Shown here: piece after piece, positions 1 to 6,800 of the stretch
Numbering within the stretch: position 1 is the stretch's first letter
Layout: each line of letters begins with the position of its first letter
Assembly (NCBI GenBank): GCA_022428185.1
Contig: JAKMCZ010000062.1
Coordinates: 1 to 11,559 of the forward strand
Direction: 5' to 3'
DNA length: 11,559 nt
DNA from: Alphaproteobacteria bacterium
GTDB taxonomy: Bacteria; Pseudomonadota; Alphaproteobacteria; RS24
Translations under genes and position numbers: made by a program
The notes under the pieces: generated by a model
Told to the model about the DNA's origin: nothing
Database searches by the model: none
What the model saw: the letters and a program-made list of their open reading frames with translations, nothing else

Positions 1-1128
1 CATCGGCCCGCCCGTATCGCCCGGCCAGCCATAGCCGAATGACCAGATGACATCGACATCGCCGGGGCGTTGGGCTTTGTTTTCTTCCAGAATAATCAGC
101 GCTTCATTGACCATTGGGTGCAGGCAACGGGCCAAAATATCATCTTCTGACAAACCTGCCGCACCGGCCGCTACGCCGGTCACTTCGGCGATAATTGTCT
201 CGGTAATTTGGCTCGGACTGCGCTGGCGGTTCTCGTCATAATCATAATAACCGGCGGCGGTTTTTTGTCCGCGACGGTCAAGCTCGCACAAGCCGTCGCG
301 GATCGGGTTTGTTGTCTGCGCGCCTTTTTTCCAGCCAATATCAAGACCGGCCAAATCGGACATTTGAAACGGCCCCATTTTGAAACCGAAACTGTTAAAC
401 GCATTATCGACATCCCAGGGCAAAACCCCCTGATTGACCAGATTTTGCGCTTCGCGTTGGCGCGCCGCCAAAATCCGATTGCCGACAAAGCCCGGGCACA
501 CGCCGACCAAAGTGGCGACTTTGCCGATGGTGACGGCCAGCGCCATGGAGGTCGCCACGACATCATCAGCGGTCGCATCGGCGCGCACGATTTCGAGCAA
601 TTTCATGACATTGGCGGGGGAGAAAAAATGCAGCCCGATAACGTCCTCAGGGCGCGTCGTCACGGCGGCAATCTCGTCAATATTAAGGGCTGATGTATTG
701 GTCGCCAAAATCGCACCGGCTTTGCAAATCTTGTCGAGCTCGGTGAAGATATCTTTTTTCAACTGCATATCCTCAAACACCGCTTCGATAACCAAATCGC
801 AATCGGCCAGAGCGCTCATATCCAGTGCGCCATTGATGCGGTCCATGCGGATATCAACCTCTTCTTGCGGAAAACGCCCGCGATCGGCCGAACGCTGATA
901 ATTACCGCGCACCACGCCAAGCCCGCGCGTCAGCGCCTCTTCTTTGGTTTCGATAATCGTAACCGCAAGTCCGGCAGTGGCAAAATTCATCGCAATGCCG
1001 CCGCCCATCGTGCCGGCCCCGATAATACCGACTTTCTCAACCGCCCTCAGCGCCAATCCGTCGGGTAGACCATCGATAACCCGCGCCGTTTGGGTTGCTT
1101 CATTCATATAGCTTGCTGCATCGCTCAT
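1..1128 (-). CDS. 3-hydroxyacyl-CoA dehydrogenase, C-terminus beyond the window
   Basis: Oxidises L-3-hydroxyacyl-CoA to 3-ketoacyl-CoA with NAD+, the third step of beta-oxidation, in the cytoplasm. The 376 codons visible carry a Rossmann fold with GAGTMG at residues 37-42, NTS at 144-146, catalytic His167 in HFFSPANVM, and the C-terminal dehydrogenase domain (PGFVGNR 212-218, DLAGLDIGW 258-266, GYGWPGDTGGPM 365-376). No stop codon is reached, so the C-terminus is missing. The start chosen is ATG at 1128, the second of two adjacent ATGs, six bases after a GGGAG ribosome binding site; ATG 1131 would be only three bases away. Sequence style matches the dehydrogenase half of FadB/FadJ-like multifunctional proteins, and residues 11-33 look like the linker that normally follows an enoyl-CoA hydratase domain, yet no such domain is encoded upstream. 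The gene diverges from rnd. Substrate chain length cannot be read from the sequence. Confidence 0.9.
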   Translation of the reverse strand, partial: MSDAASYMNEATQTARVIDGLPDGLALRAVEKVGIIGAGTMGGGIAMNFATAGLAVTIIETKEEALTRGLGVVRGNYQRSADRGRFPQEEVDIRMDRINGALDMSALADCDLVIEAVFEDMQLKKDIFTELDKICKAGAILATNTSALNIDEIAAVTTRPEDVIGLHFFSPANVMKLLEIVRADATADDVVATSMALAVTIGKVATLVGVCPGFVGNRILAARQREAQNLVNQGVLPWDVDNAFNSFGFKMGPFQMSDLAGLDIGWKKGAQTTNPIRDGLCELDRRGQKTAAGYYDYDENRQRSPSQITETIIAEVTGVAAGAAGLSEDDILARCLHPMVNEALIILEENKAQRPGDVDVIWSFGYGWPGDTGGPM

Positions 1129-1141
1129 CATGTTCTCCCTT

Positions 1142-1166
1142 GAAAAAGCGGCTTTCTTGTAAGCCG
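1142..1166 (-). promoter_or_regulatory. Terminator-like hairpin in the dehydrogenase leader
   Basis: Read on the minus strand, CGGCTT (1166-1161), a six-base loop and AAGCCG (1154-1149) form a perfect 6-bp stem, followed by C and five Ts (1147-1143). The T run ends just before the GGGAG ribosome binding site of the dehydrogenase gene. The shape resembles a weak intrinsic terminator or attenuator, but six pairs is short and chance is possible. The rest of the 167-base divergent spacer shows no convincing promoter on either strand. Confidence 0.3.
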
Positions 1167-1295
1167 GCATTTTTGGAGATTGAAGGCGATAAGGCAAGCC
1201 CGAAAACCTTGTTGCGGTCTGTGCGGTGAGAGAGGGGAGTTGAGTTTGCGCCCCTGAGGGTCTAGAAGAAAGACAGTTTTGAAAAAGAGGCACAT

Positions 1296-1922
1296 ATGGT
1301 CACCCATGAGCAAAAAATTCATCTGCACAAAAATGACCTGCCTGAGGGTTTGAGTTTCACCGGCGCTATCGCTGTCGATACGGAAACTTTAGGGTTAAAA
1401 CCGTCGCGCGACCGCCTGTGTCTGGTGCAGCTTTCAGCCGGTGATGGCGAGGTGCATATTGTCCAGATGGACGGTGAGAATTATGATGCGCCCAATCTTA
1501 AAGCAGTGCTGGGCGACCGCGCATTGGTTAAAATATTCCACTATGCGCGCTTTGATTTGGCGGTGATTGCGCAATATCTGAATGTCCATGCGGCCCCGCT
1601 TTGGTGCACAAAAATTGCCTCCAAGCTGACACGCACCTATACTGACCGGCACGGGCTGAAAGATTTATGCCGCGAATTGCTGGGTGTAGATTTGTCAAAA
1701 GCGCAGCAAAGCTCTGACTGGGGCGCGGCTGAATTGTCTGACGCGCAATTAAACTATGCCGCCTCCGATGTGTTGCATTTGCATGCGCTGAAAGAAAAGC
1801 TTGAAACCATGCTCGACCGCGAGGGTCGGCGTCCGATGGCGGAAGCGTGTTTTGATTTCGTGCTGGTGCGCTCCGCAATGGATCTGGCGGGCTGGGACGA
1901 TATGGATATTTTTGCCCATTAG
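1296..1922 (+). CDS. rnd: Ribonuclease D, short form (DEDDy 3'-5' exonuclease)
   Basis: A 3'-5' exoribonuclease of the RNase D family, expected to trim the 3' ends of tRNAs and other small structured RNAs in the cytoplasm. The 208 residues hold one DnaQ-like exonuclease domain. Exo I is VDTET with Asp28 and Glu30, Exo II is YARFDL with Asp87, and Exo III is YAASD with Tyr154 and Asp158, so all four metal-binding acids and the tyrosine of the DEDDy group are present. There is no HRDC domain, which E. coli RNase D (about 375 residues) has; short forms of this size are usual in alphaproteobacteria. ATG at 1296 has GAGG five bases upstream. The gene ends eight bases before lptC, so the two are probably co-transcribed. 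The neighbourhood with lptCAB is conserved in the class, although the functional link is unclear. Confidence 0.92.
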   Translation: MVTHEQKIHLHKNDLPEGLSFTGAIAVDTETLGLKPSRDRLCLVQLSAGDGEVHIVQMDGENYDAPNLKAVLGDRALVKIFHYARFDLAVIAQYLNVHAAPLWCTKIASKLTRTYTDRHGLKDLCRELLGVDLSKAQQSSDWGAAELSDAQLNYAASDVLHLHALKEKLETMLDREGRRPMAEACFDFVLVRSAMDLAGWDDMDIFAH

Positions 1923-1930
1923 GTGGTGGC

Positions 1931-2602
1931 ATGGCTGATGATAAGCCGCATCAAGACCAAATGACCCAAGCCGATGCGCTCGCTGCCCATTCGCAGCGTA
2001 TACGGCGCTTGCGCCGCTTTTTGCCGCTCATCGCCGTGGCGCTGGTGGGGCTATTGGTGCTGGCGACAAATTTCGATTTATTCCGTACGCCACAAAATAG
2101 TGGACTTGGCTCAAGCGGGCTTGATGTTAACCGGCTGGTGATTGACCGGCCGATTTTTGACGGTCGCCTGCCAGATGGGCGGTTTTATCGCTTTCAGGCG
2201 GCGCAAGGTCGCCAGCAAGATAATGGCGATGTCGTGTTGAGCATGGCGCGTCTCGCCGTCAACGCCAATGACGATAAGCCAAGCCTCGCTTTTGCCGCCG
2301 ATGAAGCGGTTTATGAAACCCCAACAAATGTGACAGACGCGACCGCTAATGTGTCTTTTAACGCCTCCCTGTCGGGCAATGTGACGGTCAATCTTGGTGA
2401 CGGGCATGAACTGGACACACCACAACTCGCCTTGTCGGTCGATAAAGCAATATGGCAGGCCGAGGACGGCATAGAGATGCGCGGACCAACCGGCCGTTTA
2501 ACGGCGGCGCAATTGACCGCTGATGAAGTAAGCGGCGTTTATCGCTTTCAAAATATTCGCATGCGCTTGACGCGCCGCGACGGCCAGACAGGGGGGCAAT
2601 AA
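1931..2602 (+). CDS. lptC: LPS export ABC transporter periplasmic protein LptC
   Basis: Membrane-anchored bridge component of the Lpt machine. It takes lipopolysaccharide from the LptB2FG transporter and passes it to LptA. The 223-residue protein has a basic cytoplasmic start (RIRRLRRF, 23-30), one transmembrane helix at about 31-47, and a periplasmic beta-rich domain, with VNRLVIDRPIFDGRLPDGR at about 66-84, that fits the LptC/YrbK (DUF1239) family. LptC is poorly conserved, so the call leans on topology, length and its position directly before lptA. ATG at 1931 follows AGGTGG, which overlaps the rnd stop codon. The stop overlaps the lptA start by one base (TAATG), indicating translational coupling. 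Confidence 0.85.
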   Translation: MADDKPHQDQMTQADALAAHSQRIRRLRRFLPLIAVALVGLLVLATNFDLFRTPQNSGLGSSGLDVNRLVIDRPIFDGRLPDGRFYRFQAAQGRQQDNGDVVLSMARLAVNANDDKPSLAFAADEAVYETPTNVTDATANVSFNASLSGNVTVNLGDGHELDTPQLALSVDKAIWQAEDGIEMRGPTGRLTAAQLTADEVSGVYRFQNIRMRLTRRDGQTGGQ

Positions 2603-3123
2603 TGCATCAGCTTTCGGCTCTGCTGCTTTTGCTCTTTTGGTTTTCCGTCGATACGGCATCGGCGCAGAGCGTGCGCTTTGTTACCGACAATGCCGCTCCG
2701 ATTGAGCTTAAAGCCGGTGAGATGGTCTGGCATCGCGAAACAGGGCACGCCGTGTTGAGCGATGCGGCGCGCTTTGCGCAAGGCCCGCTGTCGCTGACGG
2801 CGGCTCGGATTGACCTCAGCTTTGCACCGGACGGCACAGCGCAAACCATGACCGCTGAAGGTGATGTGGTGCTGGTCTCGCGAGATAAAACCGGCACGCG
2901 CAGGGCCGAAGCGGCACGCGCTGAGCTGGATTTGACGGCTGATAAATTGGTCCTGCTCGACAATGTGTCAATCACCCAAATGGGCAGCCCAAGCAGTGAC
3001 AATAATAATACTGCCGATGCGGCTGGCCTTATGGGCGGGGAATTGACCCTCGATATGGTGAGCGGGCGCGCCATATTGAAGGGCGGCGGCGACAAGCCGC
3101 GCGCGCGCATTGAACTGCGCTAA
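2602..3123 (+). CDS. lptA: LPS transport periplasmic protein LptA
   Basis: Periplasmic protein whose units form the beta-jellyroll bridge that carries lipopolysaccharide from LptC to LptD/LptE. The 173-residue product starts with a hydrophobic signal peptide; cleavage is likely after ASA at residue 21, leaving QSVRF. The mature part is an OstA-type domain: LKAGEMVW at about 36-43, MTAEGDVVLVSRD at about 83-95 and AARAELDLTADKLVLLDNVS at about 104-123 match the repeating strands of the family. An Asn/Asp-rich stretch near 131-139 looks like a loop. The start ATG shares one base with the lptC stop codon and is preceded by a run of six Gs serving as the ribosome binding site. The lptB start lies 49 bases downstream of the lptA stop. 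Confidence 0.87.
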   Translation: MHQLSALLLLLFWFSVDTASAQSVRFVTDNAAPIELKAGEMVWHRETGHAVLSDAARFAQGPLSLTAARIDLSFAPDGTAQTMTAEGDVVLVSRDKTGTRRAEAARAELDLTADKLVLLDNVSITQMGSPSSDNNNTADAAGLMGGELTLDMVSGRAILKGGGDKPRARIELR

Positions 3124-3172
3124 TCGCGTTCGCTGAATTGCTTTGCGGCGAGTGGCCTCTTATAGTGAGCCG

Positions 3173-3967
3173 ATGAATAGCCAAGCCGATCCGCTGCCGG
3201 AAAATAATCTTGCCGACAATACCCCACTGCCTGCGGGGACAACGCCAGGCGGCTTGCAGGCCATCGATTTGTGCAAATCTTATAAGGGGCGCCAGGTGGT
3301 CAAAAACATGGCGCTGCAATTTGATCGCCGCCAATCGATTGGCCTTTTGGGCCCGAACGGAGCCGGGAAAACTACCAGTTTTTATATGATTACCGGTCTG
3401 GTGCGCCCTGATAGCGGGCGCATTTTGCTGGACGGGCAAGATGTGTCGCATCTGCCCATGTATCGGCGCGCGCGCCTTGGTATCGGTTATTTGCCGCAAG
3501 AAGCCTCGATTTTCAGAAGTTTGTCGGTGGAAGCCAACATTATGTCGATTTTGCAAATTGTCGAACCAGATAAGGATGTGCAGCACGAAAAGCTGGAAAA
3601 TCTGCTGAATGAATTTTCCGTCACCCATGTGCGCAAATCGGCAGGGGGCGCATTATCGGGCGGCGAACGTCGTCGCGTCGAGATAGCCCGCGCTTTGGCA
3701 AGTGACCCAAGCTTTATCCTACTCGATGAGCCGTTTGCCGGTATTGACCCGATTGCCATTAACGATATTCGTGAATTGGTGGCACAGCTAAAAGACAGAG
3801 GGTTGGGTGTGCTGATAACCGACCATAATGTGCGCGAAACGCTGAGCATTATCGATCGCGCGGTGATTATGCATGACGGTCATGTATTGACCGAAGGCAC
3901 GGCGGAAGAGATTGTCGATAATGAAGCGGTGCGAACGCATTATCTGGGCGACGACTTTACCCTCTAA
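3173..3967 (+). CDS. lptB: LPS export ABC transporter ATP-binding protein LptB
   Basis: ATPase that powers lipopolysaccharide extraction from the inner membrane together with LptF and LptG, which are not in this window. In the 264-residue form used here, Walker A GPNGAGKTT is at 60-68, the Q-loop glutamine at 109 (YLPQEASIF), the signature LSGGE at 161-165, Walker B FILLDEP at 181-187 with catalytic Glu186, and the switch His218 (TDHNVRET). The C-terminus YLGDDFTL is typical of LptB. About 26 residues precede the usual start of the fold; they are polar and proline-rich and look like a disordered tail. ATG 3173 is preferred because the fold begins well after it. A TTG at 3143 would add ten residues but lacks a ribosome binding site, and the site for 3173 (GTGAG) is also weak. 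Confidence 0.95.
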   Translation: MNSQADPLPENNLADNTPLPAGTTPGGLQAIDLCKSYKGRQVVKNMALQFDRRQSIGLLGPNGAGKTTSFYMITGLVRPDSGRILLDGQDVSHLPMYRRARLGIGYLPQEASIFRSLSVEANIMSILQIVEPDKDVQHEKLENLLNEFSVTHVRKSAGGALSGGERRRVEIARALASDPSFILLDEPFAGIDPIAINDIRELVAQLKDRGLGVLITDHNVRETLSIIDRAVIMHDGHVLTEGTAEEIVDNEAVRTHYLGDDFTL

Positions 3968-4017
3968 TCCCTCATATATATTAAGCCAGAAGCCTGATTT
4001 GTCGCCCGACTCGACTC

Positions 4018-4049
4018 TTTGGCACGCTTCGGGCAAGCTTATTTGGCAC
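4018..4049 (+). promoter_or_regulatory. Sigma-54-like motif and TTTGGCAC direct repeat upstream of hpf
   Basis: TTTGGCAC occurs at 4018-4025 and again at 4042-4049, exactly 24 bases apart. The first copy continues as TGGCACG, four bases, then GGGCA (4020-4035). This keeps the GG-N10-GC core (4021-4022 and 4033-4034) of sigma-54 (-24/-12) promoters but has GG where the consensus has TT before the final GCA. It lies 38-53 bases before the hpf start. No rpoN gene is present at this locus, so this could equally be a site for another regulator or chance. No good sigma-70-type pair was found in the 3968-4072 spacer. Confidence 0.25.
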
Positions 4050-4072
4050 ACCAATAATAAAAGGAGCGCTAG

Positions 4073-4645
4073 ATGAAAATTCATATTACCGGCCGACAAT
4101 TAGAAACCGGCGCTGCCCTGCAGGCGCATGTCGAAAACCGACTGCACGATGCGGTGACCAAATATTTTGAACGCGCGGGCGATATTAATGTCACTTTTTC
4201 AAAGCAAGGACATCAATTTCAGGCGGCGTGCGCGCTGCATCTTGATAGCGGGCTTTATCTGCATGCCTCGGGCGCGGATAGCGATATTTATGCTTGTTTT
4301 GATCAATCGGTCGGCAAGATTGAAAAACAATTGCGTCGCTATAAAAGGCGGCTGAAAAATCACCATGACCAGAAACGCATTGATGCATCGCTTATGGCAG
4401 CAGAACGAGTGCTTGCGCCTGAGCCTGAAGACAATGTGCCGGCTGAATTTACGCCGATTGTGGTGGCTGAAAGTAAAAAGCAAGTGGCGCGGTTGAGCGT
4501 CTCTGAAGCGGTGATGCAATTAGAGTTGGGTGAAGATGATTTCGTGCTGTTCAAAAGCACGGCGCGCGATGCGCTAAGTCTGATTTACAAGCGCCGCGAC
4601 GGCAATATTGGGTGGCTGGAGCTGGACGCTGATAAGGCCAAATAA
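4073..4645 (+). CDS. hpf: Ribosome hibernation promoting factor, long form
   Basis: Binds the 30S subunit at the decoding centre and helps form inactive 100S ribosome dimers in stationary phase. The 190-residue product is a long HPF. The N-terminal S30AE/RaiA domain spans about 1-95, from MKIHITGRQLETG to the basic helix KIEKQLRRYKRRLKNHH. An acidic linker follows at about 110-125. The C-terminal dimerisation domain covers about 128-187 (LSVSEAVMQLELGEDDFVLF and RRDGNIGWLELD). Short HPF of E. coli lacks this second domain. ATG 4073 has a strong AAGGAG seven bases upstream. In many Proteobacteria the order is lptB-rpoN-hpf-ptsN; here hpf directly follows lptB with a 105-base spacer, and no ptsN follows. 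It converges on the tRNA-Ala gene. Confidence 0.93.
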   Translation: MKIHITGRQLETGAALQAHVENRLHDAVTKYFERAGDINVTFSKQGHQFQAACALHLDSGLYLHASGADSDIYACFDQSVGKIEKQLRRYKRRLKNHHDQKRIDASLMAAERVLAPEPEDNVPAEFTPIVVAESKKQVARLSVSEAVMQLELGEDDFVLFKSTARDALSLIYKRRDGNIGWLELDADKAK

Positions 4646-4691
4646 AGCAGCCTAAAATGGGTCGCCAAAGAAAAAGCAGAGTGTCAAGGAA

Positions 4692-4767
<76 letters not shown>

Positions 4768-4787
4768 TAAAGGGTAAATTCTGGCGG

Positions 4788-4816
4788 AAACTAATCGAAG
4801 GCGGCGCGCCAATCAA
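4788..4816 (-). promoter_or_regulatory. Possible promoter for tRNA-Ala
   Basis: On the minus strand TTGATT (4816-4811) and TAGTTT (4793-4788) are separated by 17 bases. That would place transcription start roughly 13 bases before the tRNA 5' end. The -35 match is fair and the -10 match is weak. Read-through from the upstream FYDLN-acid gene is an alternative. Confidence 0.3.
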
Positions 4817-4853
4817 GCTTTAATCGCTTGCGATTGCACCCTTATCCATCATC

Positions 4854-5249
4854 TTAGTCGTCATCTTCGTCGTTGTTTTCAAGAAAGCTTTCTTCTTCTT
4901 CCTCGTCTTCCAATATCGTGTCGTCTTCGTCATTATCATCGAGCAGCGCCTCATCAGCCTCAAATTCCTCCAGCGTTTTCTCATCTTCATCGCCATCATC
5001 GGTTTCTTCATCGACCATGTCTTCAAGGCTCACCGTCGCATCGTCTTTCTCAAGTTCACCGGCTTCATCTTTTTCATTCTTTTCGACTGTCGGCTCGACC
5101 GCGCGCACCGGCTCGCTCGGTGTCGAGCCGGCTTCCGGATTGAATTCTTGCCCACAATTCGGGCAGATTGCGGGGGATTTATTTAAATCGTAATATTTGG
5201 TTGAACAGGCTTCACAAACGCGTTTCGAGCCCAGTTTCGGATCTACCAT
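4854..5249 (-). CDS. FYDLN-acid (TIGR02300-type) zinc-ribbon protein with acidic tail
   Basis: A small protein of unknown function that I recognise as the alphaproteobacterial FYDLN-acid family. The 131-residue product has an N-terminal zinc-ribbon-like half with CxxC at 12-15 and 29-32, enclosing the signature YYDLNK (19-24; tyrosine where the family name has phenylalanine). A Pro/Val/Glu-rich linker follows. In the last 71 residues 41 are Asp or Glu, and the chain ends DEDDD. There is no signal peptide or membrane helix, so it is probably cytoplasmic. Metal binding by the four cysteines is inferred. ATG 5249 has GGAGG five bases upstream. It is divergent from aroA, a pairing I believe is common in the class, and lies upstream of tRNA-Ala. 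A nucleic-acid- or ribosome-related role is possible, but nothing here proves it. Confidence 0.85.
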   Translation of the reverse strand: MVDPKLGSKRVCEACSTKYYDLNKSPAICPNCGQEFNPEAGSTPSEPVRAVEPTVEKNEKDEAGELEKDDATVSLEDMVDEETDDGDEDEKTLEEFEADEALLDDNDEDDTILEDEEEEESFLENNDEDDD

Positions 5250-5304
5250 CCGACCCTCCGGTGAAAATTAACTTAAAATCTTCCTGCCATGAAGTGTTTG
5301 CTCT

Positions 5305-5328
5305 GTCAAAGATAAAGTCAAAGATAAA
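5305..5328 (+). repeat. 12-base tandem duplication in the divergent spacer
   Basis: GTCAAAGATAAA is present twice without interruption, followed by a further GT. On the minus strand each copy supplies a TTGAC, and the proximal copy reads TTGACA, a perfect -35 hexamer pointing at the FYDLN-acid gene. No matching -10 element sits 16-18 bases further on, so promoter function is only a possibility. Confidence 0.75.
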
Positions 5329-5329
5329 G

Positions 5330-5347
5330 TTGCGGCTTATGCCGCAA
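5330..5347. other. Perfect 7-bp hairpin between FYDLN-acid gene and aroA
   Basis: TTGCGGC (5330-5336), loop TTAT and GCCGCAA (5341-5347) form an uninterrupted 7-bp stem directly beside the tandem repeat. No clean T run follows on either strand, so it does not look like an intrinsic terminator. It could be an operator or an RNA element. Apart from this pair, the 213-base spacer 5250-5462 shows no gene and no clear promoter. Confidence 0.5.
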
Positions 5348-5462
5348 TAGATCATTGCCTGCGTATAAGCGGTCGGACGCCGCCGGATTATGACCCGAAG
5401 ACCCGCGCAATGATTAATCGTCGATGCCTTGACGCTCGGCTTGAAAAACGCGACAAAGCGCC

Positions 5463-6800
5463 ATGCAAGCGGCGTCTCAACAATCATCGGCGCAGGCCGA
5501 GCGGGCAAGCGCCCTTTCCGGCCAAGCGCGCCTGCCGGGCGATAAATCAATATCGCATCGGGCGATTATTTTGGCCGCCGCCGCAACCGGCACCAGCATG
5601 ATAAAAGGTCTTTTGGAAGGCGATGACGTGCTTGCCACCATCAATGCCATGCGCGCCTTGGGCACGACGATTGATAAGCAAGACAATGGCGATTGGCGGG
5701 TTTGCGGGGTTGGGCCAATGGGCTTTGTCAGCCCTACCGCGCCGCTTGATTTCGGCAATTCGGGCACCGGAGTTCGATTGGTTATGGGGCTGGTGGCCGG
5801 TGCCGGAATAGACGCGCAATTTATCGGCGATGCGTCGCTGTCTGCGCGCCCGATGGAGCGCGTTTTGACCCCGCTTAGAAAAATGGGCGCACAAGCAAAA
5901 GCCAGCAATGGCTGTTTGCCGGTGACATTGACCGCAGCACCGCTAATTGCCACCAGCCATGTCCCCAATGTTGCGTCGGCACAAGTTAAATCAGCGATTT
6001 TATTGGCCGCTTTGGGGGTTCAAGGCGATAGCGAAGTGCGCGAAAAAATTGCCACACGCGACCATAGCGAGACCATGCTCGCCACGTTTGGGGCCGATAT
6101 CACAACCACCGAAGAAGACGGCTATTACATCGCCAAGCTGCAAAATAAAACCGGCCCGACCGATTTACGCGCGACCGATTTGCAGGTGCCGGGCGACCCG
6201 TCTTCGGCTGCGTTTCCGCTGATTGCCGCACTAACTGTGCCGGGCTCAGATGTGGTGCTGGAAAATGTCATGCTCAATCGCCGCCGCGATGGTTTGATAA
6301 GGGTGCTGCGTGATATGGGCGGCGCGATTGAGCTATTGAATGAGCGTCGATCAGGCGGCGAAAGTGTCGCCGATTTGCGGGTTCGCCATTCGTCTTTGCG
6401 TGGCATTGAGGTCGGCAGCGACATTGCGGCTGATATGATTGATGAGTTTCCTGCCCTTGCCGTGGCGGCGGCCAGTGCCGATGGCGCGACCCATATGGCT
6501 GGGCTCGGTGAATTGCGAGTCAAAGAAAGCGACCGGTTGGCGGCGATTGAAGCCGGATTAAAGGCTAATGGTGTCGCGCTTGAGGCAGGCGATGATTGGC
6601 TGCGCGTGCATGGTAAACAAAATGGCATTGCCGGCGGTGGTCTGGTGGCGACCCATCATGATCATCGGATTGCGATGGCGTTTTTATGCCTCGGTCTGGT
6701 CAGCGACCAACCGGTGCGGGTTGATGATACGGCGATGATTGATACGAGCTTCCCAAGTTTCTTTGAGCTCATGGGTGGATTGGGAGCAAAAATTGTCTGA
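5463..6800 (+). CDS. aroA: 3-phosphoshikimate 1-carboxyvinyltransferase (EPSP synthase), class II-like
   Basis: Joins phosphoenolpyruvate to shikimate-3-phosphate, the sixth step of the shikimate pathway, in the cytoplasm. The 445 residues are full length, close to the 455 of Agrobacterium CP4. Motifs include PGDKSISHR at 25-33 (Lys28 binds both substrates), FGNSGTG at 97-103, SARPM at 127-131, QVPGDPSSAAFPL at 241-253, MIDEFP at 325-330 with general base Asp327, LRVKESDRL at 351-359 and DHRIAM at 400-405. The loop reads Asn-Ser-Gly-Thr; CP4 has Ala (residue 100) where this enzyme has Gly101, so natural glyphosate tolerance is not expected from this position. ATG 5463 lacks a strong ribosome binding site, but the conserved fold starts soon after it and no better start is in frame. 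The 3' end overlaps the cmk start, marking an aroA-cmk operon. Confidence 0.96.
   Translation: MQAASQQSSAQAERASALSGQARLPGDKSISHRAIILAAAATGTSMIKGLLEGDDVLATINAMRALGTTIDKQDNGDWRVCGVGPMGFVSPTAPLDFGNSGTGVRLVMGLVAGAGIDAQFIGDASLSARPMERVLTPLRKMGAQAKASNGCLPVTLTAAPLIATSHVPNVASAQVKSAILLAALGVQGDSEVREKIATRDHSETMLATFGADITTTEEDGYYIAKLQNKTGPTDLRATDLQVPGDPSSAAFPLIAALTVPGSDVVLENVMLNRRRDGLIRVLRDMGGAIELLNERRSGGESVADLRVRHSSLRGIEVGSDIAADMIDEFPALAVAAASADGATHMAGLGELRVKESDRLAAIEAGLKANGVALEAGDDWLRVHGKQNGIAGGGLVATHHDHRIAMAFLCLGLVSDQPVRVDDTAMIDTSFPSFFELMGGLGAKIV

Noticed and set aside
208..693. Long plus-strand open frames across the first kilobase (also 434-898)
   Set aside because: They are antisense to the 3-hydroxyacyl-CoA dehydrogenase, whose frame is open over 376 codons with all motifs.
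1132..1295. Remnant of an enoyl-CoA hydratase domain upstream of the dehydrogenase
   Set aside because: None of the frames on the minus strand shows crotonase motifs, and rnd starts 167 bases away, so a simple frameshift is not the explanation.
2607..3110. 167-codon open frame antisense to lptA
   Set aside because: Mirrors the lptA codon pattern; lptA has a signal peptide, domain match and operon position, while the antisense product has none.
3143..3172. TTG 3143 as the lptB start
   Set aside because: No ribosome binding site, and it only adds unconserved residues; ATG 3173 is the simpler choice, though its own site is weak.
4873..5193. Serine-rich open frame on the plus strand
   Set aside because: It is the antisense of the Asp/Glu-rich tail of the FYDLN-acid gene; acidic codons read backwards give Ser/Phe runs. 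There is no homology or ribosome binding site.
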